A stretch of DNA of 64,000 bases from Ehrlichia sp028752135 (GTDB lineage: Bacteria > Pseudomonadota > Alphaproteobacteria > Rickettsiales > Anaplasmataceae). The stretch lies in NCBI GenBank assembly GCA_028752135.1, contig CP082782.1:868001-932000 (forward strand), in the 5' to 3' direction. The notes beneath the pieces were generated by a model that saw nothing but the letters and a program-made list of their open reading frames with translations, was not told where the DNA came from and did no database searches. The position numbers and the translations under genes were made by a program. Every line of letters starts with the position of its first letter. Within the stretch, counting starts at the first letter, position 1. Of this stretch, positions 48,738 through 60,586 are shown piece by piece.

Positions 48738-49191
48738 TCAAATACATACCATAAATTAACAATAATATAAAAAAATCAGCTAAATATTAATATTGTAACT
48801 GTATATCAAAATAAAATAAATATTAAATATTAATTATATGAATAATACTGCATATAAATAATAATTTATCTATTAAATATTATTTAATAATAATTAATAT
48901 TTATTATAACTAAAATAAATAATAAGATTAATATTTAAAAATTCCTATTTTATTTACAATAATACAATAAGAATATTCTCAATAAATAGAATCTACACAT
49001 TACAGCAATACTGTCATTTAGATATAAATATTTGTTATAAACAAACATTCAAATATTTTTTATATAGATTAAATATTATCAAAATAAATTTATATGCTCT
49101 GAGTAATGGATGAATTATATAGATGACAATATATATTTTATAATTCTGGATGTCAGTAATAATTTATACTTTATATATATGATGTAATTGT
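48738..49191. other. Extremely AT-rich spacer
   Basis: No ORF. 48780-48950 is almost pure A/T with repeated TTAATATT and AATAAT words, upstream of the giant gene. It is likely flexible promoter DNA. No origin-type boxes were recognised. Confidence 0.4.
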
Positions 49192-51486
49192 CTATCCTTC
49201 TGTACAAAAGTCATATACTAAGCTATTAGTATTAGAATCAAGTTTAATTTTCACATTTCCACCATTAAATAACTTTCCAAATAGTATTTCTTCCGCTAAA
49301 TATTTCCTAACTTTTTCAGAAATAATATTTTCTACATGCCTTACACCAGACTCATCACCATATCCAACATCTGCTAAATATGTCAAAACATCATCACCTA
49401 TGTCTACATGTACATTCTTTTTGGCTAGTTGTTCTTTAAGTTGGTCAATAAATTTCTTCACTACCCGCAACATGACTTGTCGATCCAAAGATGAAAATGA
49501 AATTATAGCATCTAATCTATTTCGAAATTCAGGACTAAAAATTCTTTCAATTGCTTTTCTATTATCTCCAGAATTAAAACTTTTATCTCTAACAAATCCT
49601 ACAGAATTCTTACTTAATTCAAAAGCACCAGCATTAGTTGTCAAGATAATAACTACATTATGAAAATTAACTTTCTTTCCATAAGTATCAGTAACACACC
49701 CATAATCCATTATTTGCAATAAAATATTATATATATCACTATGAGCTTTTTCTATTTCATCAAGTAACAGTACACTATATTGATGTCTTGCAATAGAATC
49801 AGTCAACAATCCTCCTTGATCATATCCTACATATCCAGGAGGAGATCCTATAATTTTAGACACAGCATGAGATTCCATATATTCAGACATATCAAATCTG
49901 ATTAACTTCATACCCATATGATTTGCTAACTGCTTTGCTAGTTCAGTTTTACCTACTCCAGTCGGTCCAGCAAATAAATAACTTGCTAAAGGTTTATTGT
50001 GATTTCTTAATCCTGCTTTAGCAATCTTTATTGAGTCTACAAGATTAGAAATTGCGAAATCTTGACCAAATATATTTTGTTTTAGATTTATTTCTAAATT
50101 CTTTACTCTATCTAAATCATTAAATGATAAATTACTACATGGTATCTCAGTAATTCTTGAAATTATATGTTCAATATCATTTCCAGTAATAACATTATTA
50201 CCAGTATTATGCAATTTACAGTACACTCCTGCTTCATCTATAACATCCACAGCTTTATCCGGAAGCATCTTTCCTGAAATATACCTATCCGATAACTCTG
50301 CAGCATATTTAATTGCTTGATTAGTATATCTAACCTGATGATGTGATTCATAATAAGATTTTATACCATCTAATATTCTTAGCGTCTCGCTTACTGAAGA
50401 TTCTTCAACATTAATTTTTTGATATCTTCGAGCTAAAGCCCTATCCTTTTCAAAATTATTATTATACTCTTTATAAGTAGTAGCCCCAATACATCTCAAA
50501 GTCCCCCTAGCTAAAGCAGGTTTTAATAGATTGCTAGCATCAAGAGATCCACCACTAGTAGACCCTGCTCCAACAATTGTGTGAATTTCATCAATAAATA
50601 ATATTGCATTTTCTCTTGTTTCTATAGCTTTAATCACAGATTTTATCCTTTCTTCAAAATCTCCACGATAACGTGTTCCAGCTAACAGTGCACCCATGTC
50701 TAAAGAATATATAACCATTCTCTTTAACTGATCAGGTACATCACCTTCTATAATTTTTAATGCTAAACCTTCAACAATTGCAGTTTTACCAACACCAGGA
50801 TCGCCAACATATAGCGGATTATTTTTTCTTCTTCTCAATAAAACTTCCATAGTTCTATCTAATTCATATGACCTTCCTATCACATAGTCTATCTTTCCTT
50901 TTCTTGCTGCTTCATTTAAATTAATGCAATATGCATCTAAAGTTTCATTATCTTTGATCAATATATCTCTAGACATGCTACCTACTTGCTGTTTTCCATA
51001 TTCAGCATCTCTAGCAAACTCATGATCTAAACTGAATTCCCCAATATAAGAATTATTATTAGACATATAGTTTACAACATCTACATATTTTATATTTTGC
51101 TCATGCAAAAAACAGGCACTGTATGAATCCTTCTCTGACAAAATTTCAGCAAGAATATTTGCACCTGTTACTTCACTTTTACCAGAAGTATGAGCATGAA
51201 TAATAGCTCTATGCACCAATCTTTCAAATATAGCGGTAGGCTTTACTTCTGCTATACTTTTATCAATCAAAGTAGGGACTTCATATCTTAGAAAATTTAT
51301 AATAGTAATCTTCAGCTTATCAATTGATACACGAAAAGCATAAAAAACACGCCTTGCATCTATATCATCAGTTAAAGCTAATAAAAGATGTTCTAAAGTA
51401 GCATACTCATGATGAAAATCAAATGCAATTGACAATGCCTTGTGTAAACTAGCCTCAAGATTTTTTGATAACACTAATGTCCCCAA
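49192..51486 (-). CDS. clpA: ATP-dependent Clp protease ATP-binding subunit ClpA
   Basis: AAA+ unfoldase that feeds substrates to ClpP. The N-domain has H-E-Y-A-T-L-E-H-L-L-L-A-L (about residues 24-36). The first AAA module has Walker A G-D-P-G-V-G-K-T near 212 and L-F-I-D-E-I-H-T near 280. The second has G-P-T-G-V-G-K-T-E-L near 499 and L-L-L-D-E-I-E-K near 570. N-S-V-G-F-V-R near 627 is in the position of the ClpP-docking loop, and P-E-F-R-N-R-L-D follows. There is no ClpB-type middle coiled coil, which fits ClpA. 764 residues, intact. No clpS is adjacent. Confidence 0.96.
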   Translation of the reverse strand: MGTLVLSKNLEASLHKALSIAFDFHHEYATLEHLLLALTDDIDARRVFYAFRVSIDKLKITIINFLRYEVPTLIDKSIAEVKPTAIFERLVHRAIIHAHTSGKSEVTGANILAEILSEKDSYSACFLHEQNIKYVDVVNYMSNNNSYIGEFSLDHEFARDAEYGKQQVGSMSRDILIKDNETLDAYCINLNEAARKGKIDYVIGRSYELDRTMEVLLRRRKNNPLYVGDPGVGKTAIVEGLALKIIEGDVPDQLKRMVIYSLDMGALLAGTRYRGDFEERIKSVIKAIETRENAILFIDEIHTIVGAGSTSGGSLDASNLLKPALARGTLRCIGATTYKEYNNNFEKDRALARRYQKINVEESSVSETLRILDGIKSYYESHHQVRYTNQAIKYAAELSDRYISGKMLPDKAVDVIDEAGVYCKLHNTGNNVITGNDIEHIISRITEIPCSNLSFNDLDRVKNLEINLKQNIFGQDFAISNLVDSIKIAKAGLRNHNKPLASYLFAGPTGVGKTELAKQLANHMGMKLIRFDMSEYMESHAVSKIIGSPPGYVGYDQGGLLTDSIARHQYSVLLLDEIEKAHSDIYNILLQIMDYGCVTDTYGKKVNFHNVVIILTTNAGAFELSKNSVGFVRDKSFNSGDNRKAIERIFSPEFRNRLDAIISFSSLDRQVMLRVVKKFIDQLKEQLAKKNVHVDIGDDVLTYLADVGYGDESGVRHVENIISEKVRKYLAEEILFGKLFNGGNVKIKLDSNTNSLVYDFCTEG

Positions 51487-51641
51487 ATTTATAATTTAAA
51501 AAATTTTAACATCTAAGAATTAAAAATAAGTTGATAAACCAAAATCCAAGAACTATAGGTCAATATGATGAAATAGATTTTTAATATTATATACGTAAAA
51601 TAACATATTATGCAATGCTAAGAGTATAATAAATATCACAC

Positions 51642-52343
51642 ATGTTTGAAGGTAATATAATAATCAAATTTTTCACTTTATTAAGTCTAGAAGTAATATT
51701 GGGAGTAGATAATATTATTTTTATTTCACTCGCCGTTACAAAAATATCACCTGAATTACGTAATAAAGTAAAGTATATAGGGTTATCATTAGCACTAATA
51801 ATGCGCATTATTGCTTTATATGGAGCATCAATTATACTATCATTAAACAATCCTATCATATACTTATCACAACTTCATCTTTCACCTAATAATTTATTTA
51901 TGATTTTTGGAGGAGCATTTTTAATATATCAAGGTTTATCAGAAATATTACATGATATTTATAATAGAAATGTTAAACAACACTTCAAGAAGTTTAAATC
52001 AAATTTCTATCTCGTAATATTACAAATAATGTTAGTTGATTTAATATTTTCTATAGATTCAATATTAACTGCTATTGGAATCACTAATGATATTATCATC
52101 ATTCAAATAGTATTTATATTATCCATCATATTTACAATTTTATTTTCAAATTACATAATACAAGCCATTACTACATACAGCAATATCAAAACTATAGCTG
52201 TGATGTTTGTACTAGTATTAGGAGTAATCTTAGTATTAGATGGAATACATATTAAAATATCACACAACTATTTGTATTTTACTTTTATTTTCTCTATAAT
52301 TACTGAAGGAATAAATATAATCAAAAATAAAAATAACATATAG
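51642..52343 (+). CDS. TerC-family integral membrane protein
   Basis: Seven-TM-type membrane protein of the TerC family, whose members are linked to metal-ion export. The family motifs E-V-I-L-G-V-D-N-I-I-F-I-S-L (residues 17-30) and, in the second half, D-L-I-F-S-I-D-S-I-L-T-A-I-G (near 139-152) are both clear, with the paired acidic residues in membrane helices. 233 residues is normal. The substrate is not certain (manganese is usual in studied members). Confidence 0.9.
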   Translation: MFEGNIIIKFFTLLSLEVILGVDNIIFISLAVTKISPELRNKVKYIGLSLALIMRIIALYGASIILSLNNPIIYLSQLHLSPNNLFMIFGGAFLIYQGLSEILHDIYNRNVKQHFKKFKSNFYLVILQIMLVDLIFSIDSILTAIGITNDIIIIQIVFILSIIFTILFSNYIIQAITTYSNIKTIAVMFVLVLGVILVLDGIHIKISHNYLYFTFIFSIITEGINIIKNKNNI

Positions 52344-52739
52344 TATTTCATTATATCTATGTCTTAATTTACCTAAACTACATCAACAATTCCAATTCAG
52401 TAAACAACTACTTATATTAAAAACAATCTTAATACTAGGTAGAACATATATTGAATATCAACAATTAAAAGAACACTACAAAAAATATATCACAATATCC
52501 TTCCACTTATAAATATATTAAAAAAACTTAAAATTTCTTGTTTTAGAACTGAAACCTTATAGTTAATATTACACTTCAACACTCAACTTCTAAAAAAATT
52601 ATTTCCTCTTTAATAGGCAAAATCCTATATTATAAATAAGTATATAGTTTCAAAAGACAACATATAGAATATAACTTTACATTATATACATTACTAGTAC
52701 ATATATAACAAACCTATACAATAAAACCAAAATTGCAAA
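52344..52739. other. Spacer between convergent terC and rbfA
   Basis: About 400 bases with no supported gene. Several T- and A-rich runs but no clear hairpin. Confidence 0.35.
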
Positions 52740-53084
52740 CTATTGAGATTCTAATAACTGATTTACTCTAACTAAATTATCAAAATAATGATCTAGCTTA
52801 AAATACAACCTAGGTATATACCTAAGATTTACGTGAGAAAATATAGCCTTTCTAATAAAATAAGATGAATCATTTAGTTCTTTAATTATCATTTCTTTAT
52901 CTAAGCAATCCTGTGAAACTATAACAAATACAGTAGCATTTCTTATATCATTACTCACTTCTAACTTAGATATAGTAACTAAACCACTAATAGAAAAAAC
53001 ATCTTGCATTAGTACTCTAGATATTGCTCTACTTAATACTGAAGCAACCTTTAAATTTCTAAAATTTTCAGATTTATAAATCAT
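52740..53084 (-). CDS. rbfA: 30S ribosome-binding factor A
   Basis: KH-fold factor needed for late 30S maturation and 16S 5'-end processing. R-N-L-K-V-A-S-V-L-S-R-A-I-S near the N-terminus, I-S-K-L-E-V-S-N-D-I-R-N-A-T-V-F-V near residue 40 and L-R-Y-I-P-R-L-Y-F-K-L-D near 86 are typical. 114 residues. The start overlaps the infB stop by four bases (ATGA), so it is the last gene of the nusA-infB-rbfA operon. Confidence 0.94.
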   Translation of the reverse strand: MIYKSENFRNLKVASVLSRAISRVLMQDVFSISGLVTISKLEVSNDIRNATVFVIVSQDCLDKEMIIKELNDSSYFIRKAIFSHVNLRYIPRLYFKLDHYFDNLVRVNQLLESQ

Positions 53085-55673
53085 TTTATAACTCTAATTT
53101 CTTCTACTATCTCTAAAACATTAATTATATCACTTTCAGGATATATCTCCTTTGAATAATCTAGTAAAATACCACATTCAAAGCCAGAAGTAACTTCTTT
53201 TACATCATCTTTAAAACGACGTAGGACTTTTACCCTTCCTTCATGTATAACATTATTATTACGTATTAATTTTACTAACGCACCTTTTTTTACTAACCCA
53301 TTTACTACATAACATCCAAGTACACTTCCTCCACTGCCACAAGAAAATATTTTTCTTATGGATAAAGTACCTACTTGTACTTCTTGCTGCAACGGCTTTA
53401 ACATACTACTCATTATCTTTTTGACATCATCAATTATTTCGTATATCACCGAATAATACTTTATCTCAATATCTTTTTGTTTTGCTAGCTCTTTTACCTG
53501 TGTATCTGCATTAACATTAAAACCTAAAATTATCGAATTAGATGTTTCTGCTAATAGAACATCTGATTTTGTAATATTTCCTACACCCTTATATAAAATA
53601 TTTAATTTTATATCCTCATGAGTTATTTTGCCTATTGAATAACATATTGCTTCAACAGATCCCATAACATCACACTTTAAAATTACATTTAATTCATCAA
53701 CTACATCATAAGATAATATGCTAGCATCTACCTTCTTCTTCACATTCGACTCTAACTCTGTATTCAATAATTCTTGCCGATAATCGATTAATTCACGTGC
53801 TTGCTTTTCAGAATCTACAACAATAAAACTACTTCCAGAATTAGGTATATTATTTAATCCTAACACTTTTACTGGCTTTGAAGGAATAGCAATTTTTTCA
53901 CTCTTTCCTTCTCCATTAATCATATTACGCACCCTACCATAACATTTATGCCCAACAACAATAATATCACCTACCTTTAAAGTTCCTTTCTGTACTATTA
54001 AAGTTGCTACAACTCCACAATTTTTATCAATTTTTGACTCAATCACTGCACCAGATGCTCTAGTATTATAAACAGCTTTTAACTCTAATAATTCTGCCAT
54101 TAATAATATGCTTGACTTTAATTGATCTAAATTTATTCTCTCTTTAGCTGATACAGGAACAACAATAACATCTCCACCTAAACTTTCTGCTACTACTCCA
54201 TGATTTAGTAAACTATTAGTAATTTTATCAAGGTCAGCTTCATGCTTATCAATTTTATTAACTGCAACTACCATTGCTACATTTGCGGCTTTTACATGAT
54301 TAATTGACTCAATTGTTTGAGGCATAATACCATCATCAGCAGCTACTACTAATACTACTATATCAGTAACATTAGTACCACAGGCTCTCATAGCAGTAAA
54401 TGCTTCATGTCCTGGAGTATCAATAAAAGTAATCCTTTTATCCCCATCAATTATTATTTGATAAGCTCCTATATGCTGCGTAATACCTTTAAATTCTCCA
54501 TCTGCAACATTTGACTCACGTATCGCATCAAGTAAGGAAGTCTTTCCATGATCCACATGTCCCATTACAGTGACTACTGGTGCTCTAGGAAGTAGTTCTG
54601 CATCATCACCATCAGAATATAAATCTTCCTCCAATTTACCATCATTAACCAACTTAAAAGTATGATTAAAAGCTTCTACAACAATAGAAGCTTGACTTGA
54701 ATCTAAAAAATCTGTTGGTTTAACATCACGTCTTCCCATTTGATATAATATATGTTGCACATCTTTTACTCTTTCAGACATATTACTAGCTAATTCTTGT
54801 ACAGTAATTTTATTAGGGATTAAAACTTTTCGAGTAACTTTATTTTTTACAGCTTTAACAGAACGATTCTTTTTACTTTTATATGATTGAACAACCTGCT
54901 TATTATTATCTTCTAATTCTTCTTCAATCACTAGTTTTACATGTTTACTATACATGTTACTAGACATTACTTTTTTCGGATTTCCTTTCTTTTCTTCATG
55001 CTCTTTTTCATATTTTTTGAGTTTTTTCTCTTCAATATTCTTAGATTGTAACAAATCACTTATATTATCAATAACTGGCTGATTACTATCCTGACTAACA
55101 TCAGGCTGATCACCAGATTGACCAGATTGAGATTCTTCTTGTTTTTTTCAATATGATCTAAATTTTTTGATGTATCTTCTGATGATAAATTATTAGCTTC
55201 CACTTCATTTATTGCTACTGTTTGTTCTATAGTATCTTCACTACTTACTACAGGCATAACATTATCACCTGCACTAACTTGAGTAGTTTCTACAATATCA
55301 TCAACTCTATCAATAACTTCTTCTTTACTTTGTTTTTCACTAACTTCTTCTTTTTTCTCATAAATATTAGCATTTTGTAGTGCATTCATACGTGAAATTT
55401 GCTCTTGGATAGTAAGAGAATTCTCACTTTCAACACCTTGATAAATATTCTCATTTTGTAGTACTGCAGAAGCTTGTACAATATTATCAATATCCTTTCT
55501 TTTTTGCTTTTGCGTACTTCTACAGTAGTAATAGATTTTTTTAAAGAAAATTTTGTACTTTGCTGTATATTTGAAGATAGCTTTAGCTTATCACTAAGCT
55601 TAAGTGTTGTACGCTCAGATTTACCTGATACTAACCCACTATTTACAACACTCTTAGACTCATTCATAGACAA
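53081..55673 (-). pseudogene. infB: Translation initiation factor IF-2, two one-base frameshifts in the N-terminal region
   Basis: GTPase that places fMet-tRNA on the 30S subunit. The conserved half is intact in one frame (55054-53081). It contains the N2 segment, G1 G-H-V-D-H-G-K-T-S-L, D-T-P-G-H-E-A-F, N-K-I-D, and domains II-IV to the end. The Ser/Glu/Lys-rich N-terminal part is split over three frames. One A more in the A6 run at 55500-55505 gives R-K-S-K-K-R-K-D-I-D-N, and one A more in the A7 run at 55142-55148 gives H-I-E-K-K-Q-E-E-S-Q. The joined protein is 864 residues, a normal size. IF-2 is essential, so these breaks should not be read as gene loss. The gene starts 15 bases after the nusA stop. 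Confidence 0.93.
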
Positions 55674-55688
55674 CTACCCAAAATAAAA

Positions 55689-57242
55689 TTACAACCACCC
55701 TATTTTCTTTCTTGACTCTAATATAATAGAGTCAATTTGATCTTTAGTTAATGCAATATCAGGAATAATATCGTAAAATTCATCTGTACATAAACCAGCT
55801 ATATCTTCTAGGTTCTTAATACCGTTCTCAGATAATGCTACAATATCACTAAGCCTTAAAAAAGGTAGCATTGTGACATCTTTATCAATAGACAAATTTT
55901 CCAGCATTTGCTGCATTTCAGCATTTTTACGAGCCAAATAATCAGCAGCTCTACTTTTTAATTCTACTGCAATCTCTTCATTAAAACCATCTATAGCAGA
56001 AATATCACTAACAGATGCTTGATCTATATCTTCAATACTAACGAAACCTTCAGTAAACAGCAACTGACCTATGATTTCTTCAACATCTAACCCTTCAACA
56101 AATATCTTCGATCCTGCACTTAACTCTTTTGCTTTTCTAGTAGATTCACTCTCATCACCTATAACATCTATTTTCCAACCAACTAACTCAGATGCCAATC
56201 TAATATTTTGCCCGTATCTACCAATTGCTAAACTTAACTGATTTTCAGGAATTATTAATTCTACTTTTTCGGTATCTTCATCAATAATAACTTTTAAAAC
56301 TTCTGCTGGAGCTATAGCATTAACTATAAATTTAGCAAGTTCTGGAGAATATAAGATCACATCAATTTTTTCTCCATGCAATTCAGAAATAATACTTTGA
56401 ATCCTTACTCCTCTCACACCAACACATGCACCCACTGGATCAATATTTTTATCAGAAGAAAATACTGCTACTTTTGACCTTGAACCTGGATCTCTAGCTA
56501 TTGCTTTTATTGTTACAATTCCATCATATATTTCCGGTATTTCCTGTTTAAAAAGCTGCTCCATAAATCCTTTATTAATTCTAGAAAGAAATATTTGAGG
56601 CCCTGAATTTTCTTTCCTTACATCTTCTATATGAGCTTTTACTCTATCACCAACACGAAATACTTCTCCTTTTATTAAATTAGAAGATGATAAATAACCT
56701 TCATTTCCATTTAAATCTACAATAACATTGTTATATTCTATACGCTTAGCAGTGCCATATACTATATCTCCTATGCGATCTTTAAAGTCTTCATACTGTT
56801 TTTTACGCTCTTCTGAAATAATAACTTGTGCAATTTTTTGCTTTGCAATCTTAGCTGAGCTATAGTCAAGATCAATAACAGGTAGAGGCTCCAACATTAT
56901 ATCTCCAATTTGCGCGTTTTCATCAAGTGCTTTAGCCTCTGTCAAAGTAATTAACTTGTACTTGTTTATATCAACAGTATCAATTTCATTTTCCTTACTT
57001 TCAGGAATAATAACTTCACCGCTATCACTAATGACTAATACTTGTCGATAAGTAGCAACAACACCTGTTTTTCTATCGACTGTCACTTTAATTTTACAAT
57101 TTCCATATCTAGTACGACTAGTTAACTGGATAGCTTCTTCTATGGCTTTTATTATTACATCTAAATTTAAGCCTTTTTGATCAGCAATATCTTTTGCCAC
57201 CCTTATTAATTCTAAGTTATCAAAATTTTGTAGATTAACCAT
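55689..57242 (-). CDS. nusA: Transcription termination/antitermination factor NusA
   Basis: RNA polymerase-associated factor for pausing, termination and antitermination. The N-terminal domain begins L-E-L-I-R-V-A-K-D-I-A. The S1 domain has I-V-Y-G-T-A-K-R-I-E near residue 135. KH1 and KH2 follow (G-A-C-V-G-V-R-G-V-R-I-Q near 260, A-I-G-R-Y-G-Q-N-I-R-L-A near 345), then two acidic C-terminal repeats. The frame is open to 57272, but the ATG at 57242 preceded by AAGGG is preferred, giving 517 residues. It is first gene of nusA-infB-rbfA. rimP, often upstream, is not seen here. Confidence 0.95.
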   Translation of the reverse strand: MVNLQNFDNLELIRVAKDIADQKGLNLDVIIKAIEEAIQLTSRTRYGNCKIKVTVDRKTGVVATYRQVLVISDSGEVIIPESKENEIDTVDINKYKLITLTEAKALDENAQIGDIMLEPLPVIDLDYSSAKIAKQKIAQVIISEERKKQYEDFKDRIGDIVYGTAKRIEYNNVIVDLNGNEGYLSSSNLIKGEVFRVGDRVKAHIEDVRKENSGPQIFLSRINKGFMEQLFKQEIPEIYDGIVTIKAIARDPGSRSKVAVFSSDKNIDPVGACVGVRGVRIQSIISELHGEKIDVILYSPELAKFIVNAIAPAEVLKVIIDEDTEKVELIIPENQLSLAIGRYGQNIRLASELVGWKIDVIGDESESTRKAKELSAGSKIFVEGLDVEEIIGQLLFTEGFVSIEDIDQASVSDISAIDGFNEEIAVELKSRAADYLARKNAEMQQMLENLSIDKDVTMLPFLRLSDIVALSENGIKNLEDIAGLCTDEFYDIIPDIALTKDQIDSIILESRKKIGWL

Positions 57243-57408
57243 AAAAACCCTTAGTAAAAACCTATGTACCAAAAATTAAGATTTAGTGCACCTGATTATT
57301 TAAAAATGACACATATCCAGATAAACCCGCGGTAGCAGTTTATATTATAATTATTACCCAAGTCAAGTAATTTCTCTTAACAAGGAACTCATCTTCACTA
57401 TTCTACAA

Positions 57409-60400
57409 TCAGCTTACAATTCTATTATATTTTCCTATCATAAGCAATGCAGGGGTAAAAAATAAAGTAATTATAGTAGCTAAAAATAAACCTATGGCTA
57501 TAGTATAAGATAACTCAAACCACAATTGACTTGATGGAGAATTATAAATAACTTGCCTATTAATAAAATCAAAACTTATACGCAACATCATAGGGACTAA
57601 CCCTACAATTCCAGTAATAACCGTCAACAATATTGGTCTAACCCTAGACAAAGCTGCATTTATTATTGCATTTTTTTTATTATCTATATTCTTCATATTA
57701 ACATAAAAAGCATCAATAAGTAATATATTATTATTTACAATTACACCAGCTAATACAATAATCCCCACACCTCCCATAACCATTGAAAAAACATGATTAG
57801 TAACGAAAAATCCAAAAAATATACAGGTAGTAGAGAGAAAGATAGCTGTCATAATAATTAATGTATCATATATACTGTTAAATTCTGTAATTAGAACTAA
57901 CATAATAAGTATAACTATCAGGAAAAATGCTTTTACTAAAAATTTTTGTGATTCTCTCTGATCTTTTATTTCTCCTTTAACTTCAATTAAAACTTCTGAA
58001 TCCAAATTATCTTTTAATTTTTTACTTAAAAAGTCTACCATATTTTCTAGTAAATATCCATTAGATAAGTCAGCAACTATACTTACTGTTCTCATCCCAT
58101 TAATACGATTTATAGCTCCTTCTTTATATTGAGCTTTGTGATTAATAAAGTGACTTACAGAAGTATAACCACGTAAAGTATTAATAAATAAATTATCTAA
58201 CGTCTTTAAATTACGGTATTCTTTAGGAAATCTGACAACGATATCAACTTCACTATCAACATTATCAGGATGATATTTATTTAATAATATTCCATTGGTC
58301 ATCATTTCCATAAATCTGTTGATTATTGAAATATCAATCCCAAATGTTGCTGCTTTATTTTTGTCAATATCAACTTTCCACTCTATCTCCAATGATGATT
58401 TATTATCCTCAATATTTTCAAATCCTGGAGAACTTTTCATTATTGATATTATCTTACTTGTAACATCATTAATCTTACCTATATTATATGAACTAATATC
58501 AATACGTACTGGCTTTCCTGTAACTGGTTTCATCTTTTCTTCTGTTATATTTATAATGACACCTTTTATATCGTGTAATTTACTTTTTATCTCATTTAAT
58601 ATTTTATAAGACCTTTTACGAAGAGACCATTTCTTTAGCTCCACTTGAATCTTTCCAATAATATTATCTATACCTAATGAATCTTCGAATAAACCAGCCT
58701 TTGTATATAAAAATTTTATTCCATCTATATTACAAATTCGTTGCTCAATTTCTTGTAATATACTGTTTCTTTCATGAATAGATAAGTTGTTACTTGATCT
58801 TACAGTAATTAGCATTCTTTCTGATTCAATGTTTGGAAAAAATTCTATACCTGGACCAATTGTAAAATATCCTAATGTAGATAAAAATAATATACTAACT
58901 ATCATATAAACAAATTTTTTAGGATGATTAAGCACATTTCCTAAAATATATGCATAAATCTTATTAAACTTTCCCAATTCTGAAAAATTTCCAGTACTTA
59001 TCGCAACAATTTTCGCAATACTTTTTTTATCAGTTACTGACGGCATTCCAACAATAGACCCTAAAACTGGAATAAAAACTAATGCCATAATCCATGAACC
59101 ACTTAAAGTGGTAATTAATGCAATAGGAATGTATTTCATAAATTCACCAGTAGTTCCTGGCCAAAATAATAAAGGAATATACACTACTAACTTTGTCAGA
59201 GTAGATGACGCAACTGGCCAAAACATATCATATGCAGCTTGCTTAAAAGCTTCTGCTTTACTTAAACCACTAATCATTTTTCTATCAGCATATTCAGTAA
59301 CTACTATAGCATCGTCAACAAGCATGCCAACAGCCATAATTAAAGAAAACAAAATTACTATATTTAATGTATACCCCATTAAATATATAACAATAATACC
59401 AAGCAGAAACGATCCTGGTATCGATACAGCAACCAATAATGCAGTTTTAGTTCCCATAAATATCATCATAATTACTACAACTAGTAAAATTGATATTAAA
59501 ATAGAATTCTGTAGTTCATTTAAAATATCTGATATTTCTTCTGACTGATCTTGTAAATAAACAACTGACAAATTCTTTGGCAATACATTACGTAAATCAC
59601 TTATAAGTTTTTTAACTTGAAATATTGTTTCAATAATATTTTTACCTGATTGCTTCGATATTTCCAACACTAAACTTGGATGATTATTTACTCTAACAAA
59701 CTCTTTATTATCTTCGTATACTGCTTTAATACTAGCAACATCACCTACAGTTACAATGGAATATCCATCTGTTTTTATTGGTATACTCATAATATCTTGT
59801 ACACTTTTTAAAAAACCTGATAGATGTATAGAATATCTTCCAACCATAGAACTAAAATTTCCAGTATTTACAAATTGATTATGATTCAATATAGCCATAA
59901 CCACATCTTGTATCTGTAAATTATAACTATTAATAACATCAGGAGAAATATTGACTTCAACAACATCTTTACGATTTCCTATAATTTTAACACTTTGTAT
60001 ATTAGGCAACCCTTCCAATCTAGATTGTAAATTCTTTGCAATTTTAAATAATGCTCTCTCAGGTAAATCACCAATTAAAGCTATACTTAATACTGGAAAT
60101 AAACTCAGATTTTCTTCTTGTACTACAGGAAAAGTTGCTTCTTGAGGTAATTTGGCACGTATCGCATCTATTTTTGACCTTACATTTTCCAAAGCTTCTT
60201 TATAATCAAATCCTGCATTAAACTCTAATATAACACTTGCATATCCATTTTTAGCTACTGAAGTAATTTTATTAATACCTTTTATAGATCTCACTTCTTG
60301 CTCAATAGGATGTATTAAAAGTTTTTCTATATCTTCAGATGACATACCCTGTAATGCACTGTGAATAGATAAAACAGGTTTTTTAACTTCAGGATTTTTT

Positions 60401-60507
60401 TCTTTGGGAATATTAATATAAGAATAGCAACCAAATATCAGTATTAATACTAACAGAAATATTGATACTCTATTTCTTTGCAAGAATATTTCAGCAATTT
60501 TTCTCAT
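57409..60507 (-). CDS. RND-family efflux transporter permease (AcrB-like)
   Basis: Inner-membrane proton-driven pump of 1032 residues. TM1 is near residues 14-30 and is followed by the porter domain (I-P-K-E-K-N-P-E). The TM2-TM6 block has G-M-L-V-D-D-A-I-V-V-T-E-Y near 390, which carries the proton-relay Asp pair. A second porter half and last TM block contain G-V-I-V-N-N-N-I-L-L-I-D near 918. The frame is intact. No membrane-fusion protein or TolC gene is adjacent, so partners must lie elsewhere. Among RND pumps it looks like the HAE family rather than a metal exporter. Substrate unknown. Confidence 0.9.
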   Translation of the reverse strand: MRKIAEIFLQRNRVSIFLLVLILIFGCYSYINIPKEKNPEVKKPVLSIHSALQGMSSEDIEKLLIHPIEQEVRSIKGINKITSVAKNGYASVILEFNAGFDYKEALENVRSKIDAIRAKLPQEATFPVVQEENLSLFPVLSIALIGDLPERALFKIAKNLQSRLEGLPNIQSVKIIGNRKDVVEVNISPDVINSYNLQIQDVVMAILNHNQFVNTGNFSSMVGRYSIHLSGFLKSVQDIMSIPIKTDGYSIVTVGDVASIKAVYEDNKEFVRVNNHPSLVLEISKQSGKNIIETIFQVKKLISDLRNVLPKNLSVVYLQDQSEEISDILNELQNSILISILLVVVIMMIFMGTKTALLVAVSIPGSFLLGIIVIYLMGYTLNIVILFSLIMAVGMLVDDAIVVTEYADRKMISGLSKAEAFKQAAYDMFWPVASSTLTKLVVYIPLLFWPGTTGEFMKYIPIALITTLSGSWIMALVFIPVLGSIVGMPSVTDKKSIAKIVAISTGNFSELGKFNKIYAYILGNVLNHPKKFVYMIVSILFLSTLGYFTIGPGIEFFPNIESERMLITVRSSNNLSIHERNSILQEIEQRICNIDGIKFLYTKAGLFEDSLGIDNIIGKIQVELKKWSLRKRSYKILNEIKSKLHDIKGVIINITEEKMKPVTGKPVRIDISSYNIGKINDVTSKIISIMKSSPGFENIEDNKSSLEIEWKVDIDKNKAATFGIDISIINRFMEMMTNGILLNKYHPDNVDSEVDIVVRFPKEYRNLKTLDNLFINTLRGYTSVSHFINHKAQYKEGAINRINGMRTVSIVADLSNGYLLENMVDFLSKKLKDNLDSEVLIEVKGEIKDQRESQKFLVKAFFLIVILIMLVLITEFNSIYDTLIIMTAIFLSTTCIFFGFFVTNHVFSMVMGGVGIIVLAGVIVNNNILLIDAFYVNMKNIDNKKNAIINAALSRVRPILLTVITGIVGLVPMMLRISFDFINRQVIYNSPSSQLWFELSYTIAIGLFLATIITLFFTPALLMIGKYNRIVS

Positions 60508-60586
60508 TATTTATTGTTAACCAAACAAGGAATTTATACTATACCATAACATATAAAAAACATTTCTATAACAACTACAACATTAT